A program made the translations under genes and the position numbers. This document shows positions 35,071 to 43,439 of a stretch of 64,000 nt of DNA, piece after piece. The stretch's first letter is position 1; each line of letters starts with the position of its first letter. Below the pieces are notes generated by a model, which was not told the DNA's origin, did not search any database, and was given only the letters and a program-made list of their open reading frames with translations. The stretch is from Nitrospinaceae bacterium (GTDB lineage: Bacteria > Nitrospinota > Nitrospinia > Nitrospinales > Nitrospinaceae), in contig JAJDBF010000017.1 of NCBI GenBank assembly GCA_029261535.1, positions 30,504 to 94,503 of the forward strand. Direction: 5' to 3'.

Positions 35071-36432
35071 ATGAATATTCTGGTGACAGGGGCGACCGGT
35101 TTTATCGGACGCGAGGTTTTACTCAAGCTGGCCTCAGCCGGCCATGAAATAACTATCCTGACGCGTGATGAAAAAACCGCTCCGGTGAAAGTTCCGGTCC
35201 ATTGCCGAATTTTTCGGTGGGACTCTTCTCTACTGCAACCGCCCAAAGAAGCTTTTGACGGGATCGATGCAGTGGTGCATCTTGCCGGAGAAAATATCGT
35301 CGGTCGCTGGACCCAAACGCGCAAAACCGAGATCAAACGGTCGCGGGTGTTATCGACCCATCATTTGGTGGAAGCTTTCCGGCAACTCGATAAAAAACCA
35401 GAGGTCTTCATCTGCGCCTCCGGAATAGGAATCTACGGCGACCGTCAAGCGGTCGAGCTGGACGATTCAGCCTCCCCCGGCGACGGGTTTCTCTCCGAAT
35501 TATGCCAGTCCTGGGAAAGTGAGGCCCTGAAGGCAGAAACCCTGGGCATTCGCACGGTGGCTCTCAGAATTGGCGTGGTCCTGGGCAGGAGGGGCGGCGC
35601 GTTCAAACTCATGTCGCCGTCGTTTCGACTGGGGTTGGGCGGGCGCATCGGCAATGGCGAGCAATGGATGAGTTGGATACATGTTAACGACCTCGCCCGA
35701 ATGGTGCTTCACCTGCTCGAACAAAAATCAGTGACAGGTCCCGTCAACGCGGTGTCGAGCCAGCCGATACAGAATCGAACGTTCAGCAAATTACTGGGGA
35801 AAGTTCTGCGCCGTCCGGCGCTCCTGCCAGCACCGCGTTTCCTCATCAAGCTCCTGCTGGGCGAGACAGCCGAGATCATGCTGGGCAGTCTCAAGGTCCT
35901 GCCGAAAAAAATCGAGCAATCGGGTTTCGAATTTGAATTCCCCGATCCAGAAACCGCCTTGAGTGATCTTTGCCAAGAGGTGACCCAGGAATTTCGCATG
36001 GAGATGTGGGTTCCAAAAACGCCGCAACAGGCCTTCGATTTTTTTGCTGATGCAGAAAATCTGGAGCGCATCCATCCGCCAGACATTTCATTTCAAATTG
36101 TCCGCATGAGCACGTCAACAATGGGCGAGGGAACCCGCGGCGATTATCGCCTGAAGATTCGCGGCATCCCGATCCGCTGGCAATCCCTCATCACCGACTG
36201 GCGACCGCCCCACCGGTTTTCAGATTTTCAGGTGATCGGACCTTACTGGATGTGGTATCACACTCACGAGTTTATGGAGAAAGACGGCGGCACCCTCATC
36301 ATCGACCGCGCGGTCTACCGCATTCCCTTCTGGGTGTTCGGCGATGTTCTGGGAGCAGGCTGGATAAAAAATGATCTGGAAAAAATTTTCCTCTACCGAC
36401 GCGAGAGAGTAGCAGAAATGATGAAGCGGTGA
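35071..36432 (+). CDS. TIGR01777 sugar-nucleotide epimerase-like protein fused to an SRPBCC domain
   Basis: 453 residues. Residues 1-290 are an extended SDR (YfcH/TIGR01777 group): GATGFIG at 7-13, VVHLAGENI near 70, SGIGIYG near 117-123, where the catalytic Tyr of the SDR lies, and a late block RPALLPAPRFLIKLLLGE near 250-270. From about residue 310 (EMWVPKTPQQAFDFFADAENLERI) a polyketide-cyclase/START-like SRPBCC domain begins. It starts GAGGAGG just ahead of the ATG. The substrate is unknown; the fusion suggests binding of a hydrophobic ligand next to a nucleotide-dependent oxidoreductase fold. Confidence 0.85.
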   Translation: MNILVTGATGFIGREVLLKLASAGHEITILTRDEKTAPVKVPVHCRIFRWDSSLLQPPKEAFDGIDAVVHLAGENIVGRWTQTRKTEIKRSRVLSTHHLVEAFRQLDKKPEVFICASGIGIYGDRQAVELDDSASPGDGFLSELCQSWESEALKAETLGIRTVALRIGVVLGRRGGAFKLMSPSFRLGLGGRIGNGEQWMSWIHVNDLARMVLHLLEQKSVTGPVNAVSSQPIQNRTFSKLLGKVLRRPALLPAPRFLIKLLLGETAEIMLGSLKVLPKKIEQSGFEFEFPDPETALSDLCQEVTQEFRMEMWVPKTPQQAFDFFADAENLERIHPPDISFQIVRMSTSTMGEGTRGDYRLKIRGIPIRWQSLITDWRPPHRFSDFQVIGPYWMWYHTHEFMEKDGGTLIIDRAVYRIPFWVFGDVLGAGWIKNDLEKIFLYRRERVAEMMKR

Positions 36433-36459
36433 AGTCTGAGGTATTCTCGCGGGGAAAGT

Positions 36460-37473
36460 TTAAATCCATTTGCGGATGCGCTCGCCGTACCATTCGAGAA
36501 ACGGGCTCAGCCAGTTTTCCACTAAAGGACTTTTTATACCCGAGAGTTGCAATCTATTTTCGTGCAAACCGGTAATTTCCCGGTCGTTGACTTGCCTTGT
36601 ACTTTGCACCTGCGCTCTTTTTTTGAGGATTGCAGGCAGGCCCATTGCAATCTCGAAATAGCTTTTGAGTTTTAACCAAAACCAGCCGTGCATGAGGGCA
36701 TGCGTCCATTGCGCCACCTCCACTGCCAGCAAGGCAGGAGAAATCAGCAGGAGAGTTTTCCACCGGTAGTTTTTTAGCAGTAGCACCAGCCGGTTTTTTT
36801 CCGACGAATAAAATTTAAACACGCCCTTGTTGAATTTGTACTGGTGACTCATCACAGCTTCAGGGCAGGTTTCGATTCTGTAACCGAGCAGACGAATGCG
36901 CCAGGAAAAATCGTGATCCTCATGGTACAAAAACAGGTCGGGGTCGAACCCCTCCGTTGCCTCGTAAATCGAACGGGGAAACATGAAGATACCTCCACAG
37001 GCCGTTTCATAGGGTTTCATCTTGGAAGAATCAGCGGCATCGAATAAATGCGGGCAGGCGATTCCCGTATAATGAATATCGACACCGAACGAGTTGATGT
37101 GTCCGTTTTTATTTTCGAACAGGATTTTGGGCACCATCCCGCCGAGCCACGGATTGGAATCCAGTGCTTTGGACAGTTGACGCAGACAATCCGGGGCCAG
37201 CACCAAATCGTTGTTGAGAAAAATCAGGTGATCGCCTCGCGCCACTTTCAATCCGCGATTGAGTGCCGGGCCGAAACCAAGGTTCTCGTTGTTTTCGATC
37301 AGGTGGATATCGGGAAATGTTGATTTTAAAAACGCGACCGAACCATCGGTCGAGCCATTGTCGCAAACGATGATCTCCACCGGAGTACAATCCTGTGCCA
37401 TTAAAGAACGGATGCACGCAGAGGTGACCTGCTTGTCGTTCCAGTTGACAATGATGGCGGAAATTATTTTCAC
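36460..37473 (-). CDS. Family 2 glycosyltransferase (rhamnosyltransferase-like)
   Basis: 337 residues, starting at GTG. SAIIVNWNDKQVT near 5-17, IIVCDNGSTDGS near 34-45 and IFLNNDLVLAPDC near 86-98 give the GT-A nucleotide/metal site; the block LFLYHEDHDFSWRIRLLGY near 185-205 holds the ED catalytic pair typical of dTDP-rhamnosyltransferases. A C-terminal hydrophobic helix pair (RWKTLLLISPALLAVEVAQW) may associate with the membrane. It converges with the TIGR01777-SRPBCC gene, whose stop is 28 bases away. Confidence 0.87.
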   Translation of the reverse strand: MKIISAIIVNWNDKQVTSACIRSLMAQDCTPVEIIVCDNGSTDGSVAFLKSTFPDIHLIENNENLGFGPALNRGLKVARGDHLIFLNNDLVLAPDCLRQLSKALDSNPWLGGMVPKILFENKNGHINSFGVDIHYTGIACPHLFDAADSSKMKPYETACGGIFMFPRSIYEATEGFDPDLFLYHEDHDFSWRIRLLGYRIETCPEAVMSHQYKFNKGVFKFYSSEKNRLVLLLKNYRWKTLLLISPALLAVEVAQWTHALMHGWFWLKLKSYFEIAMGLPAILKKRAQVQSTRQVNDREITGLHENRLQLSGIKSPLVENWLSPFLEWYGERIRKWI

Positions 37474-37546
37474 TCACTCTCCATTACGTTTCTTTATTAA
37501 TCGGCAAAGATGGTGAGCAGGATAAGGCGACAGCCACAAACTTTCT

Positions 37547-38923
37547 ATGAGAAATTTTAGCGTGATCTCCAGAATACCAGAGGGCACCTTAAAAAATTTG
37601 CTGTTGGCCGCGAGGTGCTGGCGGACCTTGCGGTCGGCGGCTGAGGGCCAACAAACAGCAAGCCTTGAATTTAGAAGGCCTCTGAACTACTGGAATGGGA
37701 GATATCGAATTATCAGGGGTCTCGTAAAATTAATTGCGGGAGCAAGCAAACGGGCTCCCGGAAATAAAGTCGGTCAGCAATTCGTCACCGGCCTTGATCG
37801 GGCCGAAAGAAAGCGAACTTTTTCTGGGTGGCTCGTATTGGCCACATTATTGTGGACGCTACCGGTCTGGGGGCAGAATTCTGCGCCCTTTAAACAGGCT
37901 CTGCCGGGCTATCAGTATACTTTTCCCCGTGATTTTTTCTCACACGATGATTATCGCATCGAGTGGTGGTATTACACCGGAAATCTGCAAGATGAGGCCA
38001 ACCGCAAGTTCGGCTATCAACTGACTTTTTTCCGCGTGGCACTGGACCCGGACAAAGCACTGGTCAATCCATCCCGTTGGAAAATCGACCACATTTATTT
38101 TGCGCACATGACGGTGACGGATCTTAAGGGTGATCGGTTTTATTTTTTCGAGCGCATCAACCGCCCCAGCCTCGGGCTTGCCGGTGCCAGGTCGAACCGA
38201 CTTCATGTCTGGAACGAAGACTGGGTTCTCAAGCAGGAAGGGCCGGGGCATCGCCTGATGGCGGTGGAAGAAGGCACAGGACTGGACCTGACCCTGGTTC
38301 CAGGAAAACCCTTGGTCCTGCACGGGCAGGATGGTGTCAGTCAGAAAGGGGAAGGCGCGGGCAATGCCTCGCATTATTTTTCATTCACGCGGATGGCCAC
38401 CACTGGAACCATCACCATCAAGGGGAAATCGTATCGTGTGTCCGGTACGAGCTGGATGGACCACGAGTATTCCAGCAATCAGCTCAACCCGGCACAGATT
38501 GGCTGGGACTGGTTTGCCTTCAAACTCGATGATGGCACAGATTTGATGTTGTATCAGATCAGGCTGAAGAACGGCGGCATCGATCCTTATTCCAGCGGCA
38601 CACAGGTAACCGCCTCCGGCAAGCCGCAACATTTAAAACGTGGGTCGTATACGATTCGCCCGACCGGACAATGGGAAAGTAAACATTCCGGCATCGTGTA
38701 TCCCTCGGGCTGGAGCATCCATGTGCCCGCGCTGGATTTACACCTGACGATCACGCCGGACCGGGAAGACCAGGAACTTTACCAATTGCGCTCAATCAAC
38801 CGATCGTACTGGGAAGGCAGTGTCACCGTCAGCGGACATTCCAGGGGAGAAAAGATTGTCGGCAAAGGCTATGTGGAGCTGGTCGGCTATGGCAAGGCAC
38901 TTGAGCAGAAACTGCCAGAGTAA
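37547..38923 (+). CDS. CrtC/AttH-like (hydroxyneurosporene synthase family) exported protein
   Basis: 458 residues if read from the first ATG, but only the part from about residue 88 is convincing. It opens with a hydrophobic signal (WLVLATLLWTLPVWGQN) and continues DYRIEWWYYTGNLQ near 130-143, GTSWMDHEYSSNQL near 305 and DWFAFKLDDG near 324, hallmarks of the lipocalin-like AttH/CrtC family. Related proteins act with ABC transporter components, which are absent here. The first 85 codons include a family D repeat (37605-37650) and low-quality sequence; no other in-frame ATG exists, so a GTG/TTG or an old decayed 5-prime end is possible. Confidence 0.75.
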   Translation: MRNFSVISRIPEGTLKNLLLAARCWRTLRSAAEGQQTASLEFRRPLNYWNGRYRIIRGLVKLIAGASKRAPGNKVGQQFVTGLDRAERKRTFSGWLVLATLLWTLPVWGQNSAPFKQALPGYQYTFPRDFFSHDDYRIEWWYYTGNLQDEANRKFGYQLTFFRVALDPDKALVNPSRWKIDHIYFAHMTVTDLKGDRFYFFERINRPSLGLAGARSNRLHVWNEDWVLKQEGPGHRLMAVEEGTGLDLTLVPGKPLVLHGQDGVSQKGEGAGNASHYFSFTRMATTGTITIKGKSYRVSGTSWMDHEYSSNQLNPAQIGWDWFAFKLDDGTDLMLYQIRLKNGGIDPYSSGTQVTASGKPQHLKRGSYTIRPTGQWESKHSGIVYPSGWSIHVPALDLHLTITPDREDQELYQLRSINRSYWEGSVTVSGHSRGEKIVGKGYVELVGYGKALEQKLPE

Positions 38924-39116
38924 AAATAACGAAAAATCTTTTGGGGCTGGGATTTAATATTTCCTCTACAAAAGGAGAGGCTTTGTATAGCTCAAAAATC
39001 AAAAACAAAGGCGAGATTCGGAGTTTATCCTGAGCCTGGCGAAGGACGGACGCGCAGAATGACAGGCGGTGGTTTTTTCCGCCGACCGCGAGGTCCGTCG
39101 CCTCTCCGGCGAGGAG
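38924..39116. repeat. Family A and D repeats before flagellin
   Basis: A family A copy lies at about 38995-39063 and a family D stretch (GCCGACCGCGAGGTCCGTCG) at about 39080-39115. The flagellin promoter begins immediately after. Confidence 0.7.
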
Positions 39117-39117
39117 T

Positions 39118-39145
39118 TTGACATTCAAGGAATCCGGCCTATAAT
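39118..39145 (+). promoter_or_regulatory. Consensus sigma70 promoter for the flagellin gene
   Basis: TTGACA (39118-39123) and TATAAT (39140-39145), both perfect matches, are spaced by 16 bases and lie 37 bases before the start codon. Flagellin genes usually use the sigma28 promoter, so a housekeeping promoter is unusual. Confidence 0.8.
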
Positions 39146-39181
39146 TTATTCAGGTAACCAAACACTTTCCAAGGTGACGTG

Positions 39182-40033
39182 ATGGCAGGGATCATCGATT
39201 CCGGGGCGACCACCAGGATCCTCAATACCATCAATAAAAATCAAAGCGGACTCCTCACCCGGCTGTCGCAACTGGCTTCCGGCAATCGACTGGTCAGTGC
39301 CAGTGTGGATGCGGCGGGCCTCGCCATTTCGGAAGGACTGCGGTCGGACATCACGGCTCTCGGTCAGTCGGTGAGAAATATCGAAAACGGTGGCAACTTC
39401 GTGCGCGTTGCCGAAGGCGGTCTGGCAACGATATCGGATTTGATCGGTCGCGGTCGTGAACTGGCTATTCAAGCGGCCAACGGCACCCTGAGTGATACCC
39501 AACGTGAAACCATCAATGCCGAGTTTTCTCAAATCAAGACAGAGATCGACCGCATTTCCAGTACCCAGGAATTCAATGGGCAACAAATTCTTGACGGCAA
39601 TCTGGCGCCCAACTCGCCCAACCAGATTGATATTCAGGTGGGGATCGAAAGTGGTCCGAGCAACCAGATCAATCTCAATGTTATCGACTCCACAGACACG
39701 CAGAGCCTCGGCATAGACAACCTCGACGTACTGACTTCACAGAACGCTTTGCAGGCGTTTGATCAGTTAGGGCAGGCCCAGCAAACGGTGATCAACACGC
39801 GCGGCGAGGTCGGGGCGGTGACCAACCGGCTGGAAATCACGTCGCGAGTCACACGCAACACGCTGGTCAATCTTGAGTCGAGCAGGAATGAAATCGCCGG
39901 GACGGATATCGCCGCCAGCATTTCGGAGCTCAACAACTCCCTGCTCCGCATCGAATCCTCCGTGCGCGCACTGTCCCTCCAATTGCAGTCGAACGAAAAT
40001 AACGTCGGTCGCCTACTCAGCATCAACACCTAG
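39182..40033 (+). CDS. Flagellin, isolated
   Basis: 283 residues from the ATG at 39182, with AAGG seven bases before; a GTG one codon earlier is less likely. The conserved N- and C-terminal coiled-coil D0/D1 domains are present: LASGNRLVSASVDAAGLAISEGL near 33-55, and SRVTRNTLVNLESSRNEIAGTDIA near 222-245. The variable middle is short. The start MAGIIDSG differs from the usual MALRINTN form. It lies alone between repeat clusters, with no chaperone (fliS), cap gene or other flagellar gene nearby. A surface filament is expected; motility genes must lie elsewhere. Confidence 0.88.
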   Translation: MAGIIDSGATTRILNTINKNQSGLLTRLSQLASGNRLVSASVDAAGLAISEGLRSDITALGQSVRNIENGGNFVRVAEGGLATISDLIGRGRELAIQAANGTLSDTQRETINAEFSQIKTEIDRISSTQEFNGQQILDGNLAPNSPNQIDIQVGIESGPSNQINLNVIDSTDTQSLGIDNLDVLTSQNALQAFDQLGQAQQTVINTRGEVGAVTNRLEITSRVTRNTLVNLESSRNEIAGTDIAASISELNNSLLRIESSVRALSLQLQSNENNVGRLLSINT

Positions 40034-40246
40034 TCCTCCGCGGACGGCGAACGAAAAATATTTTTGGGTTGGAAATTGTTACTCCCTCTTTAAAAGGGGG
40101 AGTGAAATATAACCTGAGAATCAAAAGCAAAGGCGCGATTCTTCCTCACCCTTCGGGTTCTTCAGAATGACATGCTGTGATTTTCTTTCAAGAATCGCTA
40201 TTCGCGTTCTTGAATATTCGCCGTGCGCGGAGCACCCGCAAGGTGG
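40034..40246. repeat. Family A, C and D repeats after flagellin
   Basis: A family D piece (TCCTCCGCGGACGGCGAACG, about 40033-40052) directly follows the flagellin stop, a family A copy lies at about 40121-40172, and a family C palindrome at 40187-40214. The family D piece is nearly identical to the one inside queE. Confidence 0.75.
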
Positions 40247-41008
40247 TCAGCCTAGGAAAATCAAGCTCAGGCAGGTGATGCCGCCATCCGCTTTTTCAAA
40301 CTCGCTCATGTCCACCGGACGCGGGGTGAACCCGGCTTTTTCCAGGGATTCTTCCACCCGCTTAAATCCGGCGGGTAAAATCACCGTACTGCCAATCGCC
40401 AGACAATTTGCCGCATACGCGTCTTCCCGTTTCACTTCGATACAATCGAACTGTTGGAACACGGTCACATCGCAACCTCGCGGGTTGACGATCAAACATC
40501 TGTCGCCCAGCCAGGTGGCGACGGTTTTTAAATGCAGAGCACCCGTCACCTGAACCGGCAGAACCGGCAGGTTTGTCCTTTCCTTGAAATACCGGATGGC
40601 CGCCTCGCCTGTCCGCCTGGACTGTCCGATAAATATCGCGTCGGCTGTGATTAACACATCACCGCCATCAAGAAAAACAGGTGCCGTGAGAATTTCCACA
40701 GGAAGGTAAGGATCGAGTGCGGGTTTAATCAGGACAGACTCGCCCTGCCGCGTTGGAGCTTTCATCGCGGTAACATAAGCCGTGCCTTCGAGAATCACCG
40801 CATTGTCTTCGATGAAGGTACTGTCCGGAAACGCCTCCAGAGGTGCGAGGGTGATCACCTCGACACCGGCTTCTTCAAGGGCGATGCAGTAGTCGCGGTG
40901 CTGATGCAGGGCCCGTGCAGGGTCGATATTTTTTTGTTCGGGATGCGGCGACAGGGCCTCGGAAAAACTTGAGGCCGGCGGCCTGACCAGTGCACGCAAG
41001 GTTGGCAT
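40247..41008 (-). CDS. Dimethylarginine dimethylaminohydrolase-family amidinotransferase
   Basis: 253 residues, DDAH length. Conserved blocks FPDSTFIEDNAVI near residue 61, VFLDGGDVL near 111 and HLKTVATWL near 158 give the pentein fold, with catalytic His in the third and the nucleophilic Cys246 in DGGITCLSL near the C-terminus. DDAH hydrolyses methylated arginines to citrulline and dimethylamine; related arginine deiminases use free arginine, and the sequence does not fully exclude them. The next gene upstream, 10 bases away, is a GGCT-like protein. Confidence 0.88.
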   Translation of the reverse strand: MPTLRALVRPPASSFSEALSPHPEQKNIDPARALHQHRDYCIALEEAGVEVITLAPLEAFPDSTFIEDNAVILEGTAYVTAMKAPTRQGESVLIKPALDPYLPVEILTAPVFLDGGDVLITADAIFIGQSRRTGEAAIRYFKERTNLPVLPVQVTGALHLKTVATWLGDRCLIVNPRGCDVTVFQQFDCIEVKREDAYAANCLAIGSTVILPAGFKRVEESLEKAGFTPRPVDMSEFEKADGGITCLSLIFLG

Positions 41009-41017
41009 GGGACAGGG

Positions 41018-41518
41018 CTAACCGGGCCGCCGCTTGTGCGGCTCTTCCACCGTCGCCTGAGTCACCAGCCGCGAAAAATAAAGACGTGTCATGGTCTTGC
41101 GCGCCGGTCGGTAACCGTCGAGCTGAGCCTGACTTGGCAAGAGGCGCGAGTCGGTGTTTTCAATCTGCGCCATATAAACGAAGCCATTCACAAAAGTGAA
41201 ATCGTGTTTGGTGAAGCGCATTTTTTTTCGGTGGTATTCGTTAGGATGCCCATAATGAGCATCGATTTTGGGAAGCAGGTTTTCGTTTATTTCATAAAGA
41301 ATACCTTCCATCATACCAATGTTACTGTCCGTCGGGATGATGGTCGGGCGACCTTCGCCTTCTTTAAAATCCTCCGGCTTGTTCGGAATTTTTTGAAACA
41401 CCATTTTGTAGGCAGACAGGGTGACGTTGAATCGGGCATTGGCCACCAGGCCATGTTGTTCAAAAACCTCGGGCATGATCAGTTCATCGTAAGCAAAGAA
41501 GTAAATATAATTGGCCAT
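41018..41518 (-). CDS. Gamma-glutamylcyclotransferase-like (AIG2 fold) protein
   Basis: 166 residues from the ATG at 41518 (GGAG seven bases before). MANYIYFFAYDELI at the start matches the YGSL-like opening of the GGCT fold, where the first glycine is replaced by Ala/Tyr; the expected acidic residue follows in EGILYEINENLLPKID near 72. Members cyclise gamma-glutamyl compounds. The YGSL loop is altered (FFAYDEL), so activity is uncertain. It lies 10 bases upstream of the DDAH-like gene, so the pair is probably one transcript. Confidence 0.7.
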   Translation of the reverse strand: MANYIYFFAYDELIMPEVFEQHGLVANARFNVTLSAYKMVFQKIPNKPEDFKEGEGRPTIIPTDSNIGMMEGILYEINENLLPKIDAHYGHPNEYHRKKMRFTKHDFTFVNGFVYMAQIENTDSRLLPSQAQLDGYRPARKTMTRLYFSRLVTQATVEEPHKRRPG

Positions 41519-41777
41519 TAAACGCTCCAAAAGTTAAAAACAGAGGCCTGAGTCATCAGGCCAGGTTGCGGCTTGAGGGGAACCGGGGCTTATGATACCA
41601 TCAAAAACCCTCATGTTGTCCTGACTGATTCCGGTGCCGATATTTTCCGTGAATTATTTTGAAACCACAGGGGTTATGAATTAATCTAATAATAGTACCG
41701 GTGGAAGGTAGCGATACATCTTCCCACCCCCAGGGGGCCGGGGAATTAAAATCGACTAAAGAGTGTTAGGAGGAACT

Positions 41778-42107
41778 ATGGCAACCGAAAACGTTGTCGA
41801 GGTTACAGATGCGGAATTTGAAACGTCGGTCCTGAAAAATGAAAAGCTCGCCATGATTGATTTCTGGGCGGAGTGGTGCCAACCCTGCAAGATGCTGGCA
41901 CCGACCATTGAAGAGTTGGCCGATGAATATCAGGATAAATTGATGGTGGCGAAGCTGAACGTCGATGACAATCCGCAGACCGCCACCAAATATAATATCC
42001 GAGGAATCCCTACCCTGCTTTTTTTCAAGGGAGGACAGATCGTCCAGCAGGTGGTGGGCGTGAAATCCAAAGCCGAAATCAAAAAGATTATCGACGAAAC
42101 CATTTAG
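41778..42107 (+). CDS. trxA: Thioredoxin
   Basis: 109 residues from the ATG at 41778, which has AGGAGG five bases before; an in-frame GTG lies five codons earlier. Standard thioredoxin fold with FWAEWCQPCK at residues 29-38 and the cis-Pro in GIPTLLFF near 76. The active site is C-Q-P-C instead of the usual C-G-P-C. It is a general cytoplasmic disulfide reductant and may serve the peroxiredoxin at 7979. A strong terminator follows. Confidence 0.95.
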   Translation: MATENVVEVTDAEFETSVLKNEKLAMIDFWAEWCQPCKMLAPTIEELADEYQDKLMVAKLNVDDNPQTATKYNIRGIPTLLFFKGGQIVQQVVGVKSKAEIKKIIDETI

Positions 42108-42152
42108 GGTCGCTTCTTATGTGAGGTGTCCTTAAAAATATACGGATAAAAG

Positions 42153-42189
42153 AAAAGCCCCCTGGCTTGAAAGCCGGGGGGCTTTTTTT
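42153..42189 (+). terminator. Rho-independent terminator after trxA
   Basis: AAAGCCCCCTGGC pairs with GCCGGGGGGCTTT around a short loop, and seven T follow. It ends the monocistronic trxA transcript. Confidence 0.9.
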
Positions 42190-42332
42190 AACGAGTGAAC
42201 TATTTTTAGAGGACCTCTAATAATCCGATATTTTCTGTCCCGGCAACTCGCCCTCCTTTTAAAGCCAAGGGGTTACTTTTGCCGTGCGCTAGCACCTCGC
42301 GACCAAAAGCAATATTTAGAGGTGCCCTTTTT

Positions 42333-43358
42333 TTATTTCGTCGTGGATTCGAGCACGGGGGTGAGCCCAAGACTTTCGATCATCTCGATATCCCTCTTGG
42401 GGTCCTGCCCCTTGGTGGTCAGGTAATTGCCGCCGAGAATACCGTTGGCTCCCGCTGAAAAAACTTTTTCCTGCTGATTGCCAAAAACTTCTTCACGCCC
42501 GCCGCACACGAACATATCCAGCCGGGGGTTGACCAGTCGCAACAGGGCGATGGTGCGCAAGCCTTCAAGGGTCGGCATCAATTCCAGATGCTCCATCGCC
42601 GTGCCGGGTTGGGGTTTCAGAAAATTGACCGGGAACGATGCGGTTTCCAATTCGCGAATGTCCACTGCAAGCTCCACCCGTTGCGCAAAGGATTCTCCCA
42701 TCCCGAATATACCGCCGACACAAACGGGAATGCCTGCTTCTTTCGCGTTTTCGACGGCGCGTTTTTCATCGTTGTAAGAGTGGGTGCTGACCACCTGGTC
42801 AAAGTGGCTCGCCGCTGTTTCCAGATTGTGATGAAACCTGTCGAGGCCAGCCTCTTTTAATTCCTTCAGGTGTTCCGTGCTCATCAGGCCAAGCGAGCAA
42901 CAAGTCTCCAATTTGGTTTCTGCCTTGATACGGCGGATGGCTTGCTTGAGTGTGTCCAGTTCCGTGCGGTCCGTCATGGCTGTGCCGGAGGTGACAATCG
43001 AAAACTCGTTGGAGCCGAAGGCTTCGGCTTCTTTGGCACTGGCAACGATGGCATCGACATCCATCAACGGGTATTCGGGCGAATCCGTTTCAAATGCCGA
43101 GGACTGCGAGCAGAATCCGCAAACCTCTGGACAGCGTCCGGATTTGGCATTGACGATCGAGCAAATTTTCACATCACGCCCGTGGAATTTTTCGCGAACC
43201 CGGCGGGTACCATCGAACAAAAACTCAAGCTCAGCGGCGGTCAGCGTTTCCAGTTCCAGTGCTTCTTGCCGGGAGATCCCCTCGCCTTCCAACGCTTTGT
43301 TTATGAGCGTGTCGATCCAAAGTGTGCGCGGTGCTTCCTGTGCAACGGATTCAGTCAT
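42333..43358 (-). CDS. bioB: Biotin synthase
   Basis: 341 residues. The radical SAM cluster motif C76-x3-C80-x2-C83 (GRCPEVCGFC) is present, and the 2Fe-2S cluster cysteines and Arg appear later (SLGLMSTEHL, NLETA, GGIFGMGE and LKPQPGTAM). It inserts sulfur into dethiobiotin to make biotin, the last step of that pathway. No other bio gene is adjacent, so the locus is dispersed. Confidence 0.95.
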   Translation of the reverse strand: MTESVAQEAPRTLWIDTLINKALEGEGISRQEALELETLTAAELEFLFDGTRRVREKFHGRDVKICSIVNAKSGRCPEVCGFCSQSSAFETDSPEYPLMDVDAIVASAKEAEAFGSNEFSIVTSGTAMTDRTELDTLKQAIRRIKAETKLETCCSLGLMSTEHLKELKEAGLDRFHHNLETAASHFDQVVSTHSYNDEKRAVENAKEAGIPVCVGGIFGMGESFAQRVELAVDIRELETASFPVNFLKPQPGTAMEHLELMPTLEGLRTIALLRLVNPRLDMFVCGGREEVFGNQQEKVFSAGANGILGGNYLTTKGQDPKRDIEMIESLGLTPVLESTTK

Positions 43359-43439
43359 TATCTGGATTCTTTCATATTTATTCGTTTAGGGGCTGATGGC
43401 AAAAATTCTAGCACAACATCCGTTATTTTCACAAACAGA

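Noticed and set aside
42205..42220. Small palindrome TTAGAGG-A-CCTCTAA as an operator
   Set aside because: It lies past a terminator and before the end of a convergent gene, with no promoter near it; chance or a terminator remnant is as likely.
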